Source: Microcyclospora pomicola (taxonomy: Eukaryota > Ascomycota > Dothideomycetes > Capnodiales). Taken from it: DNA of 64,000 nucleotides. A model generated the notes under the pieces. The model was not told the DNA's origin, did not search any database, and worked only from the letters and a program-made list of their open reading frames with translations. The DNA lies in the NCBI GenBank assembly GCA_002786065.1, contig NHNY01000010.1:434001-498000 (forward strand), written 5' to 3'. The first letter of the stretch is position 1, and the number at the start of each line of letters is the position of its first letter. Positions 57,596 to 64,000 of this stretch are shown here, in pieces. Position numbers and translations under genes: made by a program.

Positions 57596-58039
57596 GTAGG
57601 CGGTCGTATGCTAGCCTATGATGGCCGTCACGACAAGAGGTCTTTGAACCAAAATTCCAAAGTATGATGAACGAGACATTGAATATACTTTTCCTTTCGC
57701 GAGCGCGCGCTGTCTTACATCTCTTATAACATTCACCGGCGGATTGCTTTGTTTTTCTCTCGGGTCAATGGCATGGCGTTTCCGTCATGGTCCAGCGGCA
57801 GGCTTTTTCGGGTTTGAGACAGATGACATGCAGATTATGAGCGTAATGAACATCCTCAATAGATTCTAATAAAACGGACGGGACGTTATTATATTTGTTG
57901 GCAGGTTGTCATCAATGATTCATTTCAACGTGCATGTCTATGATCTTTGGCATAGTATGAATATTAGTGACTGTCACAACATGGACTACATGAGCGAAGG
58001 GATGCGCAAGTCTACTACAACAGCAACTCAATCCTCCCC
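57596..58039. other. Convergent 3' intergenic region, arrestin / F-box gene
   Basis: 444 bp holding two facing 3' UTRs. The AATAAA-like word (aataaaac) near 57868 and AT-rich DNA fit poly(A) regions. No gene seen. Confidence 0.5.
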
Positions 58040-59887
58040 TCACGGACGTGAATACCCCATTCCCAAGCCCCGCACGAAGCGCACTTCATCGGCATTCCTC
58101 TCCAGCGCCCGTCGCATCGCCATGCCGTATTGCCGCTCGGCATCTTGGTTGGCACGCTGCGCCGTCGTCTGCTCGACGGCATCATGCCATTCGTCGTCGG
58201 CGGCGAAGGGGTGTTCGGGGCCGAAGGATAGCTGGCCCAGCCGGCCGTCACCGGTCCACAGCAGGAGGGAGGACTCGGTGTGGACGTCGTGTCTAGAGGA
58301 TGATGAGGTGCTGAGGTGATGATGCGTGGACGGCGCGGTCGGGATGATCTTCTGTACGATGTCGCCTTGGCCGGGCAGTTGAGAGGCAGAGGAGGACCAG
58401 ATGCCGCGTGCTGTATCATTATCGGCATCTGCACGAGGCTGGTTCTCGTTGATGTTGTAGGTCCGTACGTGCGAGAAGCCATCGCGCTCGGTCCATTTGA
58501 GATTACCATCGCCGTCGCTGAAAACGATACGGCTGCCGTGCGCGACCGCCGAGAGGAGTTTCGAGGCTGAAGCGGTCTGCCGGTTCTGATAGCAGTCGCC
58601 CGCCGGTAGACCGTAGAATTCTAGAGAGCCTTTGCCTTTGTACTCTGCCGCAGCTAGCAGAGTAGTGCCTGATGCGGATTTGGCCTCCTGATATGCCGAG
58701 AGGGATACTGAAGGGTTCCGCACAAGATCAAGACTTCTTGGAATCCATGAATAAGGTAGTGATGCAAGAGAAGCGATACGACCACCGGAAAATATGGTGC
58801 TTCTTAGTCGTGGGAAGAAGCGTCGATCGTAGTTGAGCAGCGAAGTGAATCGACCTGCGACCCAGATCGAGTCATCGTTGCTGATGATGGAAAGAGGTCC
58901 GGGCTGCTCCAAGGTAGCATGAGAATAAACGTGACCTCCAATGAGCTCGCCTGCGTCCACGGAGGGGACGGACGTCGAGTCTCGCGGATCGTGGAGATGC
59001 ACCGTCCAATTAGTGCCAACACTCAAAGGCGATGCTCCACATTCGGGTGACAACGCTGTAATCGGCCATGGGTAATCCTTGCTCGAACACATCTGTAGCG
59101 TGTTGAGATCAACTTCGTGAAGCGTGCTTTGCACGGCGAAATAACCCTTCCGTGCTGCGCTGTCGATTGAAACACTCTCGACCGCACCGGTTTCCGTCAT
59201 GAGAGCATGGCTTTCCGAAACATTCTCCGAGGTTAGTCCTGTCAACAGTCCAGGATTGCTCTGAGCCCTGAGCTTGCCATGTCCACCAGACTCGGCTGTT
59301 CTGCGGTTTGAGATGTCCCAAACACAAATACTGCCATCGTCTAATGGAGCGATCAAGTGCCCAGCACCTAGATCCTCGCCCTCGCGTAAGATTCCAACCC
59401 CGGTAGCCTCTCGAAACTCCTCTTTGCCGGTCACTTTGGCCTTGGGAAGATCAAGCCAACTGACAGCAATCGGAGCGTGCCGATGTACATAGTCCTGATA
59501 GTAGTCTAGATGCTCGCCAGCATACCCAGGATCCCAATTGGCAAGCGCGCGGCTTCTTTGCAAACGAGATTCCACTGCTGGATCATTGGATGCCCTAGGT
59601 TGAATGCTACCTCGCAGTTGGGCCACATCCCAAGCCGTTAGATCCGGCCCCGGCAGAGCCGTCACGGCATTTCGGATCTCTGCAAGTCGCGAGTCTTGCG
59701 CATTGAGCTGCTGTTGACGTCTGCGAAGCCGTTCAGCCTGGGAATGCGTGAAACATTCTATCTTCCAGACCGCATTATCACGGCCAAGCAGAAGGAAACG
59801 TCGAGACACTGATTGCAGACGCACGATGTCCTTGACGTGGAGATACGAGAGGACCTGGAGGACCACCTCGTCTGGCAGCTTCTCCAT
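58040..59887 (-). CDS. F-box protein with WD40-like propeller region
   Basis: Single exon, 615 aa from the ATG at 59887. The F-box is at the very N-terminus (residues about 2-45: EKLPDEVVLQVLSYLHVKDIVRLQSVSRRF), which supports this start over the frame's first ATG at 60040. A basic helix follows (HSQAERLRRRQQQL). From about residue 150 the protein has repeated beta-strand blocks with WD-type ends, e.g. APLDDGSICVWDISN, GTNWTVHLHDP and DDSIWVAGRFTSLLNYDR, consistent with a degenerate seven-bladed propeller. It would be an SCF substrate receptor in the nucleus or cytosol; the target is unknown. It is divergent from hrd3. Confidence 0.82.
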   Translation of the reverse strand: MEKLPDEVVLQVLSYLHVKDIVRLQSVSRRFLLLGRDNAVWKIECFTHSQAERLRRRQQQLNAQDSRLAEIRNAVTALPGPDLTAWDVAQLRGSIQPRASNDPAVESRLQRSRALANWDPGYAGEHLDYYQDYVHRHAPIAVSWLDLPKAKVTGKEEFREATGVGILREGEDLGAGHLIAPLDDGSICVWDISNRRTAESGGHGKLRAQSNPGLLTGLTSENVSESHALMTETGAVESVSIDSAARKGYFAVQSTLHEVDLNTLQMCSSKDYPWPITALSPECGASPLSVGTNWTVHLHDPRDSTSVPSVDAGELIGGHVYSHATLEQPGPLSIISNDDSIWVAGRFTSLLNYDRRFFPRLRSTIFSGGRIASLASLPYSWIPRSLDLVRNPSVSLSAYQEAKSASGTTLLAAAEYKGKGSLEFYGLPAGDCYQNRQTASASKLLSAVAHGSRIVFSDGDGNLKWTERDGFSHVRTYNINENQPRADADNDTARGIWSSSASQLPGQGDIVQKIIPTAPSTHHHLSTSSSSRHDVHTESSLLLWTGDGRLGQLSFGPEHPFAADDEWHDAVEQTTAQRANQDAERQYGMAMRRALERNADEVRFVRGLGMGYSRP

Positions 59888-60336
59888 GGCAGGCGAGTAA
59901 AAGTATACTTTACTGTATGGATAATCCAGCGGTCGTGGTCTAGGACTCCAGGTCTGGGCTTGGACACGATGGTTCGCTGGAAGAAACGAGCAGACTTGGG
60001 CTACAGCATTGTGTATATGATTGTGAATGTTGAGTTCCATGTAGAATACCCCATGTTCACCAGCATGGTGCTATATCATGGTTATACGCCCGCTACTGCT
60101 TGTGTTATCGTCGACGATCGAACAGCATGGAAGGCATGGAGTGGTCAGTCGGAGCATGGCCATGGTCTGTGCTTCCGACTTGCAAGCATCCGCGCATTCC
60201 TGAGGTATGAACGAAGAAACAGCTGGCCGGAGTCGCGTGGATTGAGTCCGAGGTGATGATGTGTACATCACGGCCATAACATGTGCAACTCACGCCGGCA
60301 ATACAATCTTCTCGGAAGCACATATCGGTGCCCAAG
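59888..60336. promoter_or_regulatory. Bidirectional promoter, F-box/WD40 gene / hrd3
   Basis: 449 bp between the two start codons. An AT-rich TATA-like word (aaaagtatac) lies near 59896-59905 next to the F-box gene. I see no clear unfolded-protein-response element. Function inferred from arrangement. Confidence 0.5.
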
Positions 60337-62919
60337 ATGAAGCGACCGGGTTGGCACTTTCTGCCACTGTTGCTCTGTAAGCCTGATTTGATGTTCGCGC
60401 AATGTCGTTCACGCTGCTGATACTTAAATGTAGTGGCCTTCCTCGTCTTCCTTGCCACGAGTACTGCCCAGGATGCGCCTATCCACGAGACCGATGATGT
60501 ATTGACCGCAGAAGAGGAGGTTAGGTTCAGACTGGAAGAGGATGTCCGTGAAGCGACAGCTCTGCTCCTGAAGGTCAAGCCGCCGACGATCTCCAAGCTC
60601 GCCCAATATACAAGCAAGCCGAAAGGTTTGCTGGGTTCGACTGTATACTATGCGAAGGAGGCTTTCGTACTCTTGTTCATGAACGCGCCGAGCTCGTCGA
60701 ATATTCTATCCTCTTCCAGCACAAACCCGGCACCGAAGTTGACGCAACCACTGTCAAGAGCTGTCCAATTACTGCAAAATGCGGCCGACCAGGACATCCC
60801 AGACGCCGTCTATCTCCTTGCGGAAATGAACTTCTATGGCAACTTCAGTCATCCCATTGACTATGATGAAGCAGTCAAACGATACAAGCAATTGGCAGAC
60901 TTCAACGGCAACAGCACAGCACAGCATATGGTTGGATTCATGTACGCAACGGGACTTGGCAAAGCAGTACCCGAGGATCAGGCCAAGAGCATGCTATATC
61001 ATGTGTTTGCTGCGGAGCAAGGCAATACTCGCTCGGAGATGACTTTGGGTTATCGGTACCACGCAGGCATAGCAACGCCAAAGAACTGCGACGAGTCGGT
61101 GCACTGGTACAAACGCGTGGCGGACAAGGCGATCGACTACTACCGATCCGGACCGCCTGGAGGACACAGCCTCGTTCGCGACGTCTACAGGATTGCAGAT
61201 GAAGAAGGGGGTGTCTATGGTGAAGGCGCAAGTGTCAGCTCTTCCGGCCCGTTCGCGAAGCAGGGCGGACCGACGAGCGAGACGTACGCCGATGTGGAAG
61301 ACGTTCTAGAATACCTCCATCTCCAATCCTCGAAAGGCGATATGAAGGCTGCGTTCGGTCTGGCTCGTTTACACTATGACGGAGCGCGAGGGCTGCATCG
61401 CGATTTCCGCCGAGCCAAACAGTACTTCATGATGGTGGCGCGAGAATGCTTTTTGGACGATGGCAAGCTCAAGAAGGATGTTTCGAGCGGGACTGAAAAG
61501 CTCGCCACCAAGGCTGCTGGATATCTAGGCCGCATGTTCTTGCGTGGTGAGGGCATGGACCAAAGCTACGCCATTGCACGCATCTGGTTCAACCGTGGCG
61601 TCAGCAACGGAGATGCCCTTTCACAGTACAGCTTGGGCCTGATGTTTTTGTATGGTCTTGGCGTAGAGCCAGACGCAGTCAGAGCAGCAGACTATTTTGC
61701 CGCAGCGGCCGACCAAGATCTTGCTGTCGCTCAAACGAATCTCGGCATGCTATTCCTCGACCAAGGCGACGTCCACACTGCCACCCAATACTTTGAGCTC
61801 GCAGCTCGTAACAGCCATATCGAGGCTTTCTACTATCTAGCAGAACTGCACAACCAAGGTATCGGCCGCGAACGCTCTTGTGGACTGGCTGCCAATTACT
61901 ACAAAATCGTCGCCGAGAAGGCCGAAGCCATCTGGGGATCCCTGAGCGAAGCGAATGAGGCATTTGAAGATGGCGATATCTCGAAAGCCATTATTGGATA
62001 CCTCATGGCTGCTGAGCAAGGTTCTGAAGCTGCCCAGGCCAATGTCGCCTGGCTGCTTGATCAGTCCACGCCTAGCTGGTCCCCCATCGTGTGGTTGACC
62101 TCACTAGGCAGATCGACCACCACCGCTGTTCGCGAAGCCGTCCTCGCGCTGATGTACTACACTCGTTCCGCCAAGCAGAACAACATTGACAGCCGTGTCA
62201 AGATGGGAGACTATTATCTTTTCGGCCTGGGCACGCTGTCGTCCGCCGAGCATGCTGCGGCCTGTTACCAAGCAGCCGCTGAGACCATGCAGTCCGCCCA
62301 AGCCATGTGGAATCTCGGCTGGATGCACGAGAATGGAATCGGCATCGAGCAAGATTTCCACCTCGCGAAGCGGTTCTACGACCAGGCGCTCGACACCAAC
62401 CTCGAGGCTTACCTACCCGTCAAGCTGAGTCTGTACCGGCTACGGTGGAGATCGTGGTGGAACGACCTGACCAACGGCGGCATCAAAGGCATCGGCCCCG
62501 ACGAGACGTCCAAGAAGCCCAAGTCCTTCGCGGAGTGGTTCAACGCGTTTCTCGAAGCAGACGCGCAGCAATATTGGGAGCGGGAACAGCAATACGAGGC
62601 GGATGACTGGGATGCGCAACATGAACATGACATGCCGGGGGGTGATGAGTTCTACACCGACGACATCGACGACGACGGCGTCTCCGAGACCTTGCTGCTC
62701 GGTGGGCTGATCGCAGTGCTCGCATGGCTCGTCTACTACCGCCGGCGACAGCAACTGGCGGCCGAAGCGCGCCGTCGGCAGGCTCAAGCCCAAGGTCAGG
62801 CAGGTGAGCAGCCGCAGGAGATGGCGCCGGCGCCCGCTCAGCAGGCTGACGGTGGCTTCTTTCCGCAGCCCGGAGACCCCGACTGGGGGAATTGGGTTGC
62901 TGGTGGGATTGGCCATTGA
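60337..62919 (+). CDS. hrd3: ERAD subunit Hrd3/SEL1L-type protein
   Basis: Two exons: 60337-60376 and 60434-62919, 841 aa; intron of 57 nt, GTAAGC...GTAG. Hrd3 partners the Hrd1 ubiquitin ligase in the ER membrane and hands over misfolded lumenal proteins. The 40-nt first exon begins MKRPGWHFLPLLL and joins to LAFLVFLATSTAQD, completing a clear signal peptide that exon 2 alone lacks. Sel1-like repeats fill about residues 100-690 (A-x-x-x-L-G-x-x-Y-x-x-G patterns such as AQHMVGFMYATGLG, YSLGLMFLYGLG, AAGYLGRMFLRGEG, MWNLGWMHENGIG). A C-terminal membrane anchor lies at about 762-782, followed by a basic, Gln-rich cytosolic tail. Length and layout fit Hrd3. Signal, repeats and anchor all agree on a type I membrane protein. 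Confidence 0.93.
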
Positions 62920-64000
62920 TTTGATGAGTTTCTAGCATGTTACATGTATTGGTGTATACCAATGTCGGCTTTGTTTCTATTCACGACCCTGTCACCCACG
63001 TGGCATACCAGTAGAACCGTCGTGAAGATGTTTCCCCCACTCATGCCGTTAACTTCTGCATAGCTGTGCCACCGACAGTGTATAGTACAATAAAAGGCCT
63101 GGCCCCCACCAAAGGCCATTCTTTCCGTATAAGATTTCGCGCGTGGCTTGCTACTTTACCTTACTGACCCGAGGTTTTCATGCTCCGACCTCGTGGCCTG
63201 TCGCTCGCATCTGCCGGATCGTGACCAGATTAACGAGGCGTCTAGCCTTGCTTAGTGCATTTTCTCACTTCTCGCGTGGCCGTGGGTGGAATGTTCAAAT
63301 CGTAACACATCTTGCAGGATAGGTCGGGTGCCATGCCAGCTGGATGCAGCTATATTGGTGGGTTTCTTGTGGCGGGCTGAGAGATACCTTCCATGACTAT
63401 ATTTTTTTGGCCTAATCTCAGTGACTGACTGAGTGTATACTCTGGGAGGCTAGTCATGCTGCCGCGATCGTTGCATGGTGAAGGGACATGATACGACCAA
63501 CCACGATGGGCAGGGGAACATGAAGTATCCACAGTATCGGCGACTGCAAACCAGCCAGCATGGGGAACGGAAAACGATGTCCGGAAGAAATCTGGATATC
63601 GCGCGTGGAATATGCTCTACGCCGTCGGGGGTCTGCTTATCAGCGGACTCGTCAGTCAGCCAGTGCCGAGCGTGGCCCATCTCATCACTACGGAGGTACT
63701 GTCTGAGACATGGTCATCCCCCTTCAGCCACCCCCGCCACAGCGAGGTGCTGGGAGATGGGCAAGACGAGGATTCTACTTGCATCACACGACATCCAGTG
63801 TATCGTGAATACGTGTAAACGTGGAATGAGACTGAGGTATTTTTCCCCAGCTCACACTGGCATTCCTGGAACTCCTGGAATGCATATGTCGTGGGATATG
63901 TCGTGACATTTCCACGCCACATCGTGCAATCTCGTCCCAGTCGTGTCGACATGCACATATCTCGTTCAGCCACGCGCCGGCGGCCGCTACCACCACCGTG
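62920..64000. other. Intergenic, 3' of hrd3 to the window end
   Basis: 1.08 kb with only short overlapping frames. A small direct repeat (ATATGTCGTG twice) lies near 63884-63904 beside a short inverted repeat (GCATTCC/GGAATGC). No gene seen; the next gene probably lies beyond the edge. Confidence 0.5.

Noticed and set aside
1-64000. tRNA or rRNA genes
   Set aside because: I looked for B-box-like GGTTCGA words and rRNA stretches on both strands; the hits were inside coding regions or lacked a cloverleaf partner. A tRNAscan-SE run would decide.
1-64000. Transposons or virus-like relics
   Set aside because: No transposase, reverse transcriptase or capsid motif, no long terminal or inverted repeats, and no AT-rich RIP-like block seen by eye.

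Overview
This window is nuclear DNA of a filamentous ascomycete (Pezizomycotina). The evidence is short GT-AG introns (mostly about 55-85 nt), single-gene transcription units on both strands, and a typical fungal gene set: a SLN1-type osmosensor kinase, NIMA-interacting TINC, scytalone dehydratase of DHN-melanin synthesis, L-rhamnonate dehydratase, a Zn2Cys6 regulator and COP9 subunit 7. DHN melanin and the gene style fit a Dothideomycete, perhaps Mycosphaerellaceae-like; this placement is inference. I found no rRNA, tRNA, CRISPR, intact transposon or virus-like element.

Layout. 0.5-10.3 kb: a DUF1479 dioxygenase-like protein with a mitochondrial-type N-terminus, a single-pass membrane protein of unknown role, a six-exon IPNS-like 2-oxoglutarate/Fe(II) oxygenase, SAGA subunit Sgf11, and a CCCH zinc-finger protein fused to a DXO/Rai1-like nuclease-type domain. 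11.7-19 kb: the SLN1 hybrid histidine kinase and, across 2.1 kb, an F-box protein. 19.7-29.9 kb: peroxisomal SCP2, nucleoporin Nup2, a four-exon Zn2Cys6 factor and, divergent from it, L-rhamnonate dehydratase. 29.9-35.1 kb: a 5.2 kb stretch without a convincing gene, holding a C-rich degenerate minisatellite. 35.1-40.2 kb: a CBM48 (AMPK-type glycogen-binding) protein, TINC and, divergent from it, scytalone dehydratase. 42.3-51.6 kb: a three-RRM Csx1-like RNA-binding protein, 14-3-3, a lineage-restricted-looking Ser/Thr kinase with an acidic tail, and CSN7. 53.6-62.9 kb: a small single-pass membrane protein, an arrestin-fold protein, an F-box protein and, divergent from it, the ERAD factor Hrd3.

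Most neighbours are unrelated housekeeping or signalling genes, as expected in a fungal core chromosome. The functionally suggestive pairs are the Zn2Cys6 factor with rhamnonate dehydratase (338 bp between start codons) and the F-box gene with hrd3 (449 bp). Ubiquitin and signalling functions recur (Sgf11, two F-box proteins, CSN7, arrestin, Hrd3, SLN1, 14-3-3), but nothing shows that they form one system.

Exon models were built by hand from splice motifs, reading phase and protein continuity. Each joined CDS is divisible by three. I saw no clear evidence for a wholly new system; the best leads are the CCCH/DXO-like fusion, the acidic-tail kinase, the unknown membrane protein with a duplicated motif, and the C-rich minisatellite.
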